Source of the DNA: CBDCGJ01 sp965216645
GTDB lineage: Bacteria; Pseudomonadota; Alphaproteobacteria; GCA-2731375
Direction: 5' to 3'
Length of the DNA stretch: 64,000 nucleotides
Assembly (NCBI GenBank): GCA_965216645.1
Contig: CBDCGJ010000043.1
Span: forward strand, 1-64,000
In this document: piece by piece, positions 26,372 to 35,698 of the stretch
Numbering within the stretch: the first letter of the stretch is position 1
Layout: each line of letters starts with the position of its first letter
The notes under the pieces: model-generated
The model's input: the letters and a program-made list of their open reading frames with translations, nothing else
The model's database searches: none
Told to the model about the DNA's origin: nothing
Position numbers and translations under genes: made by a program

Positions 26372-27178
26372 TTACTCCCGATAACTCGGGTCAATCCGAT
26401 CGAGCTTGCGTAAGAGGGCGGCGAATTCGAGTTCGCCGTAGCCGTCGACATCGACTGCGCCGTCGGTGCGGCCGCCGCCTTCGGTGAAGCGGCGGACGTC
26501 GGCGCCGGACTTGGCGGCGAGATTGTCGCTGAGGATATTGAGTGTGCCGGCAGCACCGGCGTCGATCTGCACTTGGCAGGAGCTTTCCAGGCGATAGAGC
26601 CGCAGGAAGCATTCCGGCACCGTGCGGCCCGTGGTCAACAAGCCGTGGTTGCGCAGGATCATCGCATGCTTGCCGTCGAGAGAAGCGACGAGGCGGTCGC
26701 GCTCATCCTCATAGAGGCTCGGCCCTTCATAGTCGTGATAGGCAAGGTCGCCGTGGAAGATGGTCGAATCCATGGAGATCGGCAGCAATCCTTCCCGGGT
26801 TGCGGCCACCGCCATGCCGGCGCGGCTATGGGTATGCATGACCACCTGATTGTCGTCGCTATGCTGCATATGGATGGTGGAATGGATGATGAAGCCGGCC
26901 TCGTTGACCGGATGAGGGGAGGGATCGACCTTATTGCCGCTCTCGTCGATCTTCACCAGGTTTGACGCCGTCACCTCATCATAGTTCAGGCCATAGGGAT
27001 TGATCAGGAAGTGATGCTCCGGCCCGGGCACGCGCGCCGTCAGATGGGCATAGATCAACTCGCACCAGCCGAAATGATCGACCAACCGGTAGGCGGCGGC
27101 GAGCTGGACCCGCATCTGCCATTCCGCGTCCGACATGGTGGTCTTGCCTTGTTCGACGGCCTGCATATTTGCGCTCAT
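26372..27178 (-). CDS. Class II aldolase/adducin family protein
   Basis: The 268-aa protein has the class II aldolase fold with an apparent metal triad: HTHSRAG (about 115-121), with the two His residues as zinc ligands, and NHGLL (about 177-181) for the third. FINPYGLNYDEVTASNLVKID is the conserved phosphate-binding/strand region. The family includes fuculose-phosphate aldolases and decarboxylases; the substrate here is unknown. The ATG at 27178 is chosen because the domain begins there; the upstream extension to 27289 shows no homology-like sequence and reaches the promoter of the divergent transporter gene. Confidence 0.85.
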   Translation of the reverse strand: MSANMQAVEQGKTTMSDAEWQMRVQLAAAYRLVDHFGWCELIYAHLTARVPGPEHHFLINPYGLNYDEVTASNLVKIDESGNKVDPSPHPVNEAGFIIHSTIHMQHSDDNQVVMHTHSRAGMAVAATREGLLPISMDSTIFHGDLAYHDYEGPSLYEDERDRLVASLDGKHAMILRNHGLLTTGRTVPECFLRLYRLESSCQVQIDAGAAGTLNILSDNLAAKSGADVRRFTEGGGRTDGAVDVDGYGELEFAALLRKLDRIDPSYRE

Positions 27179-27275
27179 GTCCCGAGTCCCTGTCCGATTG
27201 GATTCGATTTGCCTTGGTTGAGGGTTCTGCGTCAGAATACCCCAAATTAAACAAACGAAAAACCGGGAGGTGACA

Positions 27276-28481
27276 ATGTTCGAATTCAAGAATTCCGTAG
27301 TTGCCGCAACTTTGATCGCTGGGTTATCAGTCGCCGGCGGCGGGCAGGCCGAAACCGTGAAGATCGGTGTGGTGCTGCCCTATTCAGGCGGCGCCGCGCA
27401 ATTCGGGGAGCAGATCGATCGCGGCATGAACCTGTTCCTGAGTCAGAACAAGGATGCGTTCGGCGGCCACACGGTCGAACTGATCAAGAGGGACTCGAAA
27501 CGCCCCGGCGGCGACATCGCCAAGAACGCGGTGCAGGAATTGATCACGCGGGAGAAGGTCAATCTGCTGACCGGTTTCGTCTTCTCGCCCAACGCCATGG
27601 CCAGTGCGCCGCTGGTGACTAAAGGCAAGGTACCGATGGTGATCATGAACGCGGGCACGGCCTGGATCCCGAAGCTGTCGCCCTATATCGCCCGCGTCTC
27701 CTTCACCATGTGGCATGCGGGTTACCCAATGGGCGAATACGCTTCGAAGGATATCGGCTGCAAGACGGCGGCGATCGGTTTCACCGACTATCCGCCGGGC
27801 AAGGACAGCCGCAACGCCTTCACCACAGGGTTCGAGAAGGCCGGCGGCAAGGTGCTGGAAGCGATCCCCATGGGCGGCCCGCGCGAGGTGCCGGACTTCA
27901 CGCCGTTTTTCCAGCGGGTGAAGAATGCCAAACCCGACTGCTTCTACGTCTTCGTGCCGGCGGGCAACCACTCGGTCGCCGTGGTCAAGACCTATGCGGC
28001 CTTGGCCATGCGTGAAGCGGGGATCAAGCTGATCGGTCCAGGCGACATCACCCAGGACACCAAGCTGCAATTGATGCCAAAGGAAGCGGCTGGCATGATC
28101 ACCGTGCATCATTATTCCGCCGACTATCAGACGCCGAAGAACCAGGCTTTCGTGAAGGCGTGGAAAGCGGCCTATGGCGCCGACAGTACGCCGGACTTCA
28201 TGGGCGTGGCCGGCTATGACGGCATGGCGGCGATCGCCCATGCCATCACCGCGCAGAAGGGCAAGATTTCGGCGGAAGGCACCATGAAAGCGCTGTCCGG
28301 CTGGCAGTATGACAGTCCGCGCGGCAAGATCACCATCGATCCCGAAACCCGCGACATCATCCAGGATTCCAACGTCCATAAGGTGGTGCAGAAGGACGGT
28401 CGGCTGATGATCGAGGTGATCGGCAAGATCCCGCAGGTCAAGGATCCGTGCAAGGCCAACGCCATCGGCAAGTGCAAATAA
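27276..28481 (+). CDS. LIV-type ABC transporter substrate-binding protein
   Basis: The 401-aa periplasmic protein has a signal peptide ending near GGGQAE (about 28) followed by VKIGVVLPYSGGAAQFGEQIDRGMNLFL, the type I periplasmic-binding fold of LivJ/LivK proteins. The ATG follows GGGAGG by 5 nt; a GTG 6 bp upstream overlaps the ribosome site and is rejected. It heads a five-gene LIV transporter operon. The ligand is not evident; LIV systems also carry aromatic acids, amides and betaines. It is divergent from the class II aldolase gene with a 97-bp gap. Confidence 0.9.
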   Translation: MFEFKNSVVAATLIAGLSVAGGGQAETVKIGVVLPYSGGAAQFGEQIDRGMNLFLSQNKDAFGGHTVELIKRDSKRPGGDIAKNAVQELITREKVNLLTGFVFSPNAMASAPLVTKGKVPMVIMNAGTAWIPKLSPYIARVSFTMWHAGYPMGEYASKDIGCKTAAIGFTDYPPGKDSRNAFTTGFEKAGGKVLEAIPMGGPREVPDFTPFFQRVKNAKPDCFYVFVPAGNHSVAVVKTYAALAMREAGIKLIGPGDITQDTKLQLMPKEAAGMITVHHYSADYQTPKNQAFVKAWKAAYGADSTPDFMGVAGYDGMAAIAHAITAQKGKISAEGTMKALSGWQYDSPRGKITIDPETRDIIQDSNVHKVVQKDGRLMIEVIGKIPQVKDPCKANAIGKCK

Positions 28482-28530
28482 GTGCGGAGAGGTGTGATTT
28501 GACCGGCGTTGGGGGCCGGCCCTGCAAGCG

Positions 28531-29382
28531 TTGATCTCCATTCTGTTCGACGGCTTGGCCTATGCCATGCTGTTGTTCATCATCTCGGTCGGCCTTTCCA
28601 TCACCATGGGCCTGATGGGTTTCGCCAATCTGGCCCATGGTGCTTTCGCCATGACGGGCGGCTACGTGCTGGTCAGCTTGATGCTGCGCTGGCAGGTGCC
28701 ATTCCTGCCGGCCTTGGTCTTGGCTTCGGTGACTGTCGCCGCGGCGAGCATCCCATTCGAGCGCTATCTCTACCGGCGGTTCTATAATGCGGATGAGCTC
28801 GATCAGGTGCTGCTCTCTATCGGTCTTGTCTTCATGTCGACGGCGGCGATCACCTTCGTCTACGGCCCGTCGACGGTCAGCATCACAGCGCCGGCCTTCC
28901 TGACCGGGCAGGTCGATCTAGGCTTCGGCACTTTTCCGGTCTACCGCACGTTCACCATTGCCGTGGGCGCGGCGATGATTCTGGCTCTTTGGTACGGGTT
29001 CGAACGCACCATCATCGGGGCCAAGATCCGCGCCGCCGTGGACAATCGCCGCATGGCACAATCGGTCGGTATCGACGTCGATCGGCTCTTCGTCCTGACC
29101 TTCTGCCTCGGCAGCGGCCTCGCCGCCATGGGCGGTGGATTGGCGATCGAGATCGTCGGCATGTCACCGACCTTCGCGCTGACCTATCTGGTGTTCTTCC
29201 TGATCGTCGTTTCGGTCGGCGGCCTCGGCAGCATTCGCGGCGCCTTCGTGGCCGCGCTGGTGTTGGGTATTATCGATACGGCCGGCAAGTATTACTGGCC
29301 CGACGGCGGCGCCTTTTTCATCTATGTGGTGACGATCGCCATTCTGCTGGCCAAACCGGCCGGTCTGTTCGGCCGGTCATGA
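28531..29382 (+). CDS. LIV-type ABC transporter permease (LivH-like)
   Basis: The 283-aa inner-membrane permease has LivH features: SVGLSITMGLMGFANLAHGAFAM near the N-terminus and VVSVGGLGSIRGAFVAALVLG near the C-terminus, the EAA-like coupling loop. The first codon is uncertain: TTG at 28531 gives MISILFDGL, while CTG at 28522 would add QAL and is preceded by GGGGG. No ATG is available upstream before the stop at 28495. It is translationally coupled to the next gene by a 4-bp overlap. Confidence 0.87.
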   Translation: MISILFDGLAYAMLLFIISVGLSITMGLMGFANLAHGAFAMTGGYVLVSLMLRWQVPFLPALVLASVTVAAASIPFERYLYRRFYNADELDQVLLSIGLVFMSTAAITFVYGPSTVSITAPAFLTGQVDLGFGTFPVYRTFTIAVGAAMILALWYGFERTIIGAKIRAAVDNRRMAQSVGIDVDRLFVLTFCLGSGLAAMGGGLAIEIVGMSPTFALTYLVFFLIVVSVGGLGSIRGAFVAALVLGIIDTAGKYYWPDGGAFFIYVVTIAILLAKPAGLFGRS

Positions 29383-30362
29383 CCGGGCTCGGCGCGGCGG
29401 CGCAATCCTACTTCCACCGGCGGGAACGCTGGCATTGGGGCGAGGCCCTGCCGTGGCTGGCGGCGGTCGCGGCCTTCTTCGTCTTTCCCGACTATATGGC
29501 CCTGGGGACGCAGGTGCTGATCGCGATCCTGTTCGCTTTGTCGCTCGACCTGATCCTCGGCTATGCCGGCATTGTGACCTTGGGCCATGCCGCCTATTTC
29601 GGCGCCGGCGCCTACGCCACAGGCATGCTTTCGGCCCATCTGGGTTGGGGGGAACCGATTACCGGTATGTTGTTCGGCGGCCTGGTCGGCGCGCTATTCG
29701 GCTTACTGTCCGGTTGGGTATTGTTGCGCTATCACGGCCTAACCCTGTTGATGCTAACGCTCGCCACCGCGATCCTGTTGTTGGAAGGGGCGAACGCGGC
29801 GGAGGTTTGGACCGGTGGCTTCGACGGCCTGACGGGGATCACGGTCTGGCCCCTGTTCGGCCGCTTCGACTACGACCTGTGGGGGCATGTGTTCTACTGG
29901 TACGCGCTCTGCGTCCTTTTTCTCTGCTTCCTGCTGGCCCGACGCATCGTTCATTCGCCGTTCGGCCGTTCGCTGGTCGGCATTGCCGGCAATGTCGGGC
30001 GGATGCGGGCGATCGGCGCGCCCGTGCATCGGCGTCTGGTGACGATCTACACCATCTCCGCCGGTCTCGCCGGGATCGCCGGCGGCTTGTTCGCGGAGTC
30101 CAACGCTTATGTCACGCTCGACGTGTTCAGCCTACCGCGCTCCGGCGCGGTGCTGATCATGCTGGTGCTGGGCGGCACGGGTCGGCTCTACGGCGCATTC
30201 GTCGGCACGGTCGTGTATATGGTGCTGGAAGACGAACTCTCGAAGTTGTCGCCGGAGTTCTGGGAATTCGGCATCGGCCTGCTGCTGGTCGTAGTCGTCC
30301 TGTTCTTCCGCCGCGGTTTGCTGGGCGCTTTGGAAGACTTGAGCGCGCGGTGGCGGATATGA
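29379..30362 (+). CDS. LIV-type ABC transporter permease (LivM-like)
   Basis: The 327-aa second permease starts at ATG overlapping the LivH stop. Hydrophobic helices begin near residue 20 and the family signature LDLILGYAGIVTLGHAAYFGAGAYATG is near 55-80. The C-terminal coupling loop reads VLIMLVLGGTGRLYGAFVGTVVY. The start of the LivG gene overlaps this stop by 4 bp. With the other components it forms a complete importer. Confidence 0.9.
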   Translation: MTGLGAAAQSYFHRRERWHWGEALPWLAAVAAFFVFPDYMALGTQVLIAILFALSLDLILGYAGIVTLGHAAYFGAGAYATGMLSAHLGWGEPITGMLFGGLVGALFGLLSGWVLLRYHGLTLLMLTLATAILLLEGANAAEVWTGGFDGLTGITVWPLFGRFDYDLWGHVFYWYALCVLFLCFLLARRIVHSPFGRSLVGIAGNVGRMRAIGAPVHRRLVTIYTISAGLAGIAGGLFAESNAYVTLDVFSLPRSGAVLIMLVLGGTGRLYGAFVGTVVYMVLEDELSKLSPEFWEFGIGLLLVVVVLFFRRGLLGALEDLSARWRI

Positions 30363-31111
30363 GCGCGGCCCTCGAAACCGTCGACCTGCGGAAGAATTTC
30401 GGCGCCCTACCGGTGAGCCGTAATGTCAATCTGCGCTTCGAAGCCGGCATGCGGCATGCCCTGATCGGCCCCAACGGTGCCGGCAAAACGACACTGGTCA
30501 ATCTGATCACCGGTGCCCTGAAAGCGGATAGCGGCCGGGTCCTCATGGCCGGTCGGGACATAACCGGTCTCGCCGAAGCGGCGCGGGTCAAACGCGGCCT
30601 GGCTCGGACCTTTCAGATCAATCAGTTGTTCCGAGAGATGACCGTGCTCGAGAATGTGGTGTTGTCCGTGTCGGAAAGACGCGGCGTCGCCGGCAGTTTC
30701 TGGCGGGGAGTCAGCCGAGATCGCGACGTCATCGACGAGGCGGCGGCGCTTCTTGAGCAGCTGCGCCTGGAAGGCGACGCCCTCACGCCGATCAAGGCAC
30801 TGCCTTACGGCTTGCAGCGATTGGTCGAAATTGCGATCACCCTGGCCCAGCGGCCACGCGTACTGTTGCTGGACGAGCCGGCGGCGGGCGTGCCGTTGGC
30901 CGAAAGTCATATCATCTTGGACGCCATCGACGCTTTGGCCGACGACATTGCGGTGTTGATCATCGAACATGACATGGATATCGTCTTCCGCTTCGCCGAT
31001 GTCATCACGGTTCTGGTCGCCGGCTCGGTCCTGACCCAAGGGGCACCGGAAGACGTCGCCCGCGACGAACGGGTCAAGGCGGTTTACCTGGGCGAGGGGC
31101 GCTATGACTGA
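30359..31111 (+). CDS. LIV-type ABC transporter ATP-binding protein (LivG-like)
   Basis: The 250-aa ATPase has Walker A GPNGAGKTT (37-45), a Walker B LLLDEPAAGV and the switch His in IIEHDM. The C-terminal segment GxVLTQGAPEDVARDERVKAVYLG is typical of LivG. The signature is atypical: ALPYGLQRLVEIA replaces the usual LSYGxQRxLEIA. It overlaps the LivM and LivF genes by 4 and 8 bp. Confidence 0.92.
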   Translation: MSAALETVDLRKNFGALPVSRNVNLRFEAGMRHALIGPNGAGKTTLVNLITGALKADSGRVLMAGRDITGLAEAARVKRGLARTFQINQLFREMTVLENVVLSVSERRGVAGSFWRGVSRDRDVIDEAAALLEQLRLEGDALTPIKALPYGLQRLVEIAITLAQRPRVLLLDEPAAGVPLAESHIILDAIDALADDIAVLIIEHDMDIVFRFADVITVLVAGSVLTQGAPEDVARDERVKAVYLGEGRYD

Positions 31112-31808
31112 GCCGGCTCTCGACCTCTCCGGTCTGCGCGCCGGCTATGGCGATACCGTGGTGCTGGAGGATATTGATCTTACCATCACGGCCGGTGCCA
31201 GCGTCGCTGTGCTGGGCCGCAACGGGGTCGGCAAGTCGACCCTGCTCGAGACGGTGATGGGTCACACCCGCCGCCATCAGGGGCGAATATCTCTCGCCGG
31301 CACCGATATCGGCGACCAGGCCCCCCATCGCCGCGTTGCCGCCGGCCTTGGCTATGTGCCCCAGGAGAGGGAGGTTTTTCCGTCTCTAAGCGTGCGCGAA
31401 AATTTGGCGGTGGCCGCGCGTCCCGGCGATTGGGATCTCGACCGGGTCTTCGATTTCTTCCCGCAGCTGGCGGCCAGGCGCGGCAATCGCGGCAACCAAT
31501 TGTCAGGCGGCGAGCAACAGATGCTGGCGATCGGCCGCGCCCTCATGGGCAACCCGACCGTGCTGCTGATGGACGAGCCAAGCGAGGGCCTGGCGCCGGT
31601 GATCGTGGCGGAACTGGCAAAAGGATTGGCCCGCCTGCGCGATGAGGCGGGGTTGACGATTTTGCTGGTCGAGCAAAACAGCCAATTGGCGCTGGATTTC
31701 GCCGACCGCTGCCTGGTCATGAACCGCGGCCGCATCGTCCATGACGGCCCCAGTGCGGCGTTGAACAGCGACGCCGAGCTGCGTCAGTCGCTGCTCGGAG
31801 TGTCTTGA
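31104..31808 (+). CDS. LIV-type ABC transporter ATP-binding protein (LivF-like)
   Basis: The 234-aa second ATPase has Walker A GRNGVGKST (38-46), the ABC signature LSGGEQQM, Walker B LLMDEPSEGLAP and VEQN. This is the usual LivF pattern with RNGVGKST and VPQEREVFPSLSV. It overlaps LivG by 8 bp. It is followed by a weak 6-bp hairpin (TGTTGG/CCAACA at 31853-31869) before the molybdenum hydroxylase genes. Confidence 0.92.
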   Translation: MTEPALDLSGLRAGYGDTVVLEDIDLTITAGASVAVLGRNGVGKSTLLETVMGHTRRHQGRISLAGTDIGDQAPHRRVAAGLGYVPQEREVFPSLSVRENLAVAARPGDWDLDRVFDFFPQLAARRGNRGNQLSGGEQQMLAIGRALMGNPTVLLMDEPSEGLAPVIVAELAKGLARLRDEAGLTILLVEQNSQLALDFADRCLVMNRGRIVHDGPSAALNSDAELRQSLLGVS

Positions 31809-31908
31809 AAGAGAAAAAGAATCTGGACAGTTCCGGGCCACATCCATATAATTGTTGGCCTACCCAACAGTTTAGGTTGGTGATATTTTTCGAAATGGGG
31901 GATGGCCG

Positions 31909-32388
31909 ATGAATCGAAGCATCGTGACCATGTCGCTGAACGGTCAGGAGCATGTAGGACTGGTCGGTGACAATATACTGCTGTTGGATTACTTGCGTGA
32001 TGAGCTGGGCCTGACGGGCACAAAGACTGGCTGCGACGGCGGCGAATGCGGTGCCTGCACGGTGCTGGTCGACGGGCAGGCGCGGTTTTCCTGCCTGACC
32101 CTGGCGGCCAGTTGCGACGGCAAGTCGGTCGAAACCGTGGAGAGCCTGGCGGACGAAAGCGGGTTGTCGGCAGTGCAGCGCGGGTTTCACGAGAAGCTCG
32201 GCAGCCAATGCGGCTACTGTACGCCTGGTTTTGTTATGGCCACGGAGGGTCTTTTGCGAGAGAACCCGAACCCCAGCGACGACGAAATCCGCGCGGCCCT
32301 CGCCAGCAATATCTGCCGTTGCACTGGTTACGTGAAGATCATCGAAGCGGTCCGCTACGCCGCCGAGCATCGGGAGGCCGCGGCATGA
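31909..32388 (+). CDS. Molybdenum hydroxylase, [2Fe-2S] small subunit (HbaB/HcrC-like)
   Basis: The 159-aa subunit carries two [2Fe-2S] clusters. The plant-type ferredoxin cysteines are C42, C47, C50 and C62 in TGCDGGECGACTV; the second set is C101, C104, C136 and C138 in QCGYCTPG and NICRCTGY. It would pass electrons between the molybdenum site and the FAD subunit. GGGGGA precedes the ATG at good spacing. The stop overlaps the large-subunit start by 4 bp. Order small-large-FAD matches hbaBCD of Rhodopseudomonas palustris. Confidence 0.93.
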   Translation: MNRSIVTMSLNGQEHVGLVGDNILLLDYLRDELGLTGTKTGCDGGECGACTVLVDGQARFSCLTLAASCDGKSVETVESLADESGLSAVQRGFHEKLGSQCGYCTPGFVMATEGLLRENPNPSDDEIRAALASNICRCTGYVKIIEAVRYAAEHREAAA

Positions 32389-34724
32389 ACGACCTGACCG
32401 TCCCCAGTAAATCTATTGGCCATTACGTGCCGATGGTCGACGGCCCGGAGAAGGTTTCCGGCCGCGCCCAATACACCGCTGACCTGCCAGCGACGGAAGC
32501 GCTGGTCGGCCGCATTCTTAGAAGCCCGATCGCTCATGGCGAAGTCGTGTCCGTCGACACTACCGCCGCGGAAGCCCTGCCCGGCGTGAAGGCGGTACTG
32601 ACCGGACAGGATTGCGACAAGACTTTCGGCATCCTTCCGATCGCCCGCACGGAACATCCGCTGGCCCGGGACAAAGTCCGTTATCGCGGCGAACCGATCG
32701 CCGCCGTGGCCGCCGTCGACGCGGCCACCGCAGACAAGGCGCTCGGTTTGATCACCTATGAGATCAAGGAACTGCCGGCCTATTACACCGCCAAGAAATC
32801 GATGGCGGAAGGTACGATAGATCTGCACGAACATCGGCCCGGCAATGTCGAGCGCGCCGTCGATTACGACCTCGGCGACGTGGATGGGGAGATGGCCAAA
32901 GCCGATCTGGTCAAACGCGGCACCTATAATTGCCCGGAAATCTGCCAAGCGCAGATGGAAATGCATGCGGCGCTCTGCGACTACGACCCGATGCGGGATC
33001 GGCTGACGGTCCACTGCACGACCCAGGTGCCCTATTACGTGCATCTGATGCTGTCGCAGATCATGGAGATGCCGAAGTCGAAGATCCGCGTGGTCAAGCC
33101 CAGCCTGGGCGGTGGTTTCGGCGCGCGGACGGAGACGCTGCATGTGGAGCTGATCGGCTCCCTGCTGGCTCGGAAAGTCGGCGGCGCGGTGCGCATTCTG
33201 CTGACCCGGGAAGAAACTTTCATCACCCATCGCGGGCGACCGGAAACCGATATCGATCTTACTATCGGAATGAACAGGGATGGCAAGATCAAGGCCGTCG
33301 ATGCCAAGGTGATCCAGCGCGGCGGCGCCCATTCCGGTTACGGCATCGTCACGATCCTTTACGCCGGCAGTATGCTTTATGCGCTCTACGATATCGAGAG
33401 CATCCGCTATGAGGGTCGCCGGGTTCTGACCAACACGCCCCCCTGCGGTGCCATGCGCGGCCATGGCACGGTCGACGTCCGCTTCGCTTTCGAGGCGCTG
33501 CTGGACGAGATGGCGGAGGAACTGGGCCTCGATCCCTTCGCCGTGCGCCGGGCCAATCTGCTTAAGGCCCCGACCTTCAGCTACAACGATCTGATGATCA
33601 ATTCCTACGGTCTACCGGAATGCATGGACGCGGTGGAAGAGGCCAGCGGCTGGAAAGAGCGGCGCGGCACGATGGGCAAAGGCAAGGGACTGGGCATGGC
33701 CTGCAGCCACTATGTGTCCGGTGCCTCCAAGCCGGTGAACTGGACCGGCGAGCCTCATGCGACCATTCACCTAAAGCTCGATCACGACGGCTCTATCGTC
33801 ATTCTCACCGGCGCGGCGGAGATCGGTCAAGGCTCCTCGACGATATTGACCCAATGCGTGGCCGAGGTCATGGGCCTCGATCTCTCCCGCATCCGCATCG
33901 TCGCCTCCGACAGCGAAGTGACGCCGAAGGATAACGGCTCCTATTCCTCCCGCGTGACCTTCATGGTCGGCAATGCGGCCATCGAAGCGGCGGAGAACCT
34001 AAAGAAGGTGTTGGTCGAGGCGGCGGCCCGCAAGCTCGACGCCCAGCCGGACGATATCGAAGTGCTGGGCGAGATCTATCGCGCCGCCAGCCAGGACAAG
34101 GGCCTGACCTTCGACGAAGTGGTCATGGAGGCCCTGACCGGCACCGGTACCATCACGGTGAAAGGCAATTTCGACACCATCCCCGAAAGTTGGGGCGGCA
34201 AGAAATATCGCGGCGCGGCCATCGGCGGCACCATGGGCTTCTCCTACGCCGCCCAGGTGGTCGAGGTGACCGTGGACGAAGACACGGGTCTGGTCACCGT
34301 CGACAAGGTCTGGGTCGCCCAAGATGTCGGCAAGGCTCTCAATCGCCTGACCGTGGAAGGCCAGGTGCAGGGCGCGGTCTGGATGGGCCTGGGTCAGGCA
34401 CTGAGCGAGGAAACGAGCTTCCACGACGGTCTGTTCCTGGGCCCGAACATGCTCGACTACCGAATCCCGACGATTATGGACTCGCCACCGATTGAAACCT
34501 TCGTGGTCGAAAGCATCGACCCGAACGGTCCCTTCGGCGCCAAGGAGGCGAGCGAGGGCGCGCTGGCCAGTTTCCTGCCGGCACTGACCAACGCCATCGC
34601 CGACGCCATCGGCATCCGCTACAACAACCTGCCCGTGACCCCAGATCGGGTCTTCGCGGAGCTCGAGAAACGGCAACGGGCCGCCCAACGCGTCGCCGCC
34701 AAACAAGCGAAGGGAGCGGCCTGA
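32385..34724 (+). CDS. Molybdenum hydroxylase, molybdopterin-binding large subunit (HbaC/HcrA-like)
   Basis: The 779-aa catalytic subunit of the xanthine dehydrogenase family carries GGGFGAR (242-248), the molybdopterin-binding motif of the family, and AKEASEGA near the C-terminus, in which Glu724 occupies the active-site base position of the family. It has the segment PCGAMRGHG where many aldehyde oxidases have FRGxG. The N-terminal ATG at 32385 overlaps the small-subunit stop. Similarity to 4-hydroxybenzoyl-CoA reductase alpha is suggested by the beta subunit next door, but substrate specificity is not proven. Confidence 0.92.
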   Translation: MNDLTVPSKSIGHYVPMVDGPEKVSGRAQYTADLPATEALVGRILRSPIAHGEVVSVDTTAAEALPGVKAVLTGQDCDKTFGILPIARTEHPLARDKVRYRGEPIAAVAAVDAATADKALGLITYEIKELPAYYTAKKSMAEGTIDLHEHRPGNVERAVDYDLGDVDGEMAKADLVKRGTYNCPEICQAQMEMHAALCDYDPMRDRLTVHCTTQVPYYVHLMLSQIMEMPKSKIRVVKPSLGGGFGARTETLHVELIGSLLARKVGGAVRILLTREETFITHRGRPETDIDLTIGMNRDGKIKAVDAKVIQRGGAHSGYGIVTILYAGSMLYALYDIESIRYEGRRVLTNTPPCGAMRGHGTVDVRFAFEALLDEMAEELGLDPFAVRRANLLKAPTFSYNDLMINSYGLPECMDAVEEASGWKERRGTMGKGKGLGMACSHYVSGASKPVNWTGEPHATIHLKLDHDGSIVILTGAAEIGQGSSTILTQCVAEVMGLDLSRIRIVASDSEVTPKDNGSYSSRVTFMVGNAAIEAAENLKKVLVEAAARKLDAQPDDIEVLGEIYRAASQDKGLTFDEVVMEALTGTGTITVKGNFDTIPESWGGKKYRGAAIGGTMGFSYAAQVVEVTVDEDTGLVTVDKVWVAQDVGKALNRLTVEGQVQGAVWMGLGQALSEETSFHDGLFLGPNMLDYRIPTIMDSPPIETFVVESIDPNGPFGAKEASEGALASFLPALTNAIADAIGIRYNNLPVTPDRVFAELEKRQRAAQRVAAKQAKGAA

Positions 34725-35698
34725 TGGATGTCCTGCCCACCTTCAAGCTGAACCGGCCGAAGGAATTGGCCGAAGTCATGCAGCTCCTCACGGATGCGCC
34801 GGACAGCCGGCCGCTTGGCGGCGGCACCGATCTTTTAGTCAATGTCCGCCGCGGCCTCGGTGACGAGCGGGCGATGATCGACATGACCGGGGTGGCCGAC
34901 CTGAAGGAGATCGCGGTCGACGGCAACCGGCTGCGCGTCGGCGCCTCGGTGACCATTGCCGATCTGGCGGCCCATGCCGACGTCCAAACCCGCTTCCCGG
35001 TGATCGCGGAGGCGGCCGCGTCCATCGCCGGTCCAACCCATCGGGCCATGGGCACAGTCGGCGGCAATATCTGCCTCGACACCCGCTGCAAGTTCTACAA
35101 CCAGTCCGAATGGTGGCGCGGCGCCAACGACTATTGCCTGAAATATGAGGGCGTGAAATGCCACGTTGCGCCGAAGAGCAAAGTCTGCTTCGCAACGTTC
35201 TCCGGCGATCTGGCGCCGGCCTTCCTCGTGCTCGGTGGGCAAGTGGAGATCGCCGACCCCGGGGGGCAGCGGACCATGCCGCTGGGCGAGCTCTATACCG
35301 GCGACGGCCAGCATTTCCTGACTTTGAAACCGGGGGAAATCGTCACCGCCGTCACGGCCGAGGCGCCCGACGGGTTGGTCAGCGCCTATGACAAGATCCG
35401 GGTTCGGCAGTCCATCGACTATCCCCTGGCCGGCATCGCCGTGGCGCTGCGCATGGACGGTCGCGACATCGCCGATCTTCGTGTCGCCATCACCGGTACC
35501 AACCCGCAACCAGTCCTGCTCGACGGTGTTGAGGAGATTTTCGGCGGACCGCTGAGCGACGATGCGCTTGGCATCCTCGACGATCTGGCGCGGGATCAGA
35601 TCATGGCCATGAAAACCACCGTGACCCCTGGCCATTACCGCCGCCGCGCGGCCCTGGCGATTGCCAAGCGGATGGTGAAAAAACTGGCTTCAGGCTAA
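34724..35698 (+). CDS. Molybdenum hydroxylase, FAD subunit with extra [4Fe-4S] loop (HbaD/HcrB-like)
   Basis: The 324-aa FAD subunit has RPLGGGTDLLVN (29-40) and GTVGGNICLDTRC (110-122), both flavin-binding in this family. An insertion supplies Cys122, Cys138, Cys146 and Cys155 within CKFYNQSEWWRGANDYC, KCH and VCF. The same spacing holds the low-potential [4Fe-4S] cluster of Thauera 4-hydroxybenzoyl-CoA reductase beta, absent from ordinary xanthine dehydrogenases. The enzyme may thus perform reductive dehydroxylation of an aromatic CoA ester. The start overlaps the large-subunit stop by 1 bp, and the 3' end overlaps a convergent peptidase gene by 4 bp. Confidence 0.92.
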   Translation: MDVLPTFKLNRPKELAEVMQLLTDAPDSRPLGGGTDLLVNVRRGLGDERAMIDMTGVADLKEIAVDGNRLRVGASVTIADLAAHADVQTRFPVIAEAAASIAGPTHRAMGTVGGNICLDTRCKFYNQSEWWRGANDYCLKYEGVKCHVAPKSKVCFATFSGDLAPAFLVLGGQVEIADPGGQRTMPLGELYTGDGQHFLTLKPGEIVTAVTAEAPDGLVSAYDKIRVRQSIDYPLAGIAVALRMDGRDIADLRVAITGTNPQPVLLDGVEEIFGGPLSDDALGILDDLARDQIMAMKTTVTPGHYRRRAALAIAKRMVKKLASG

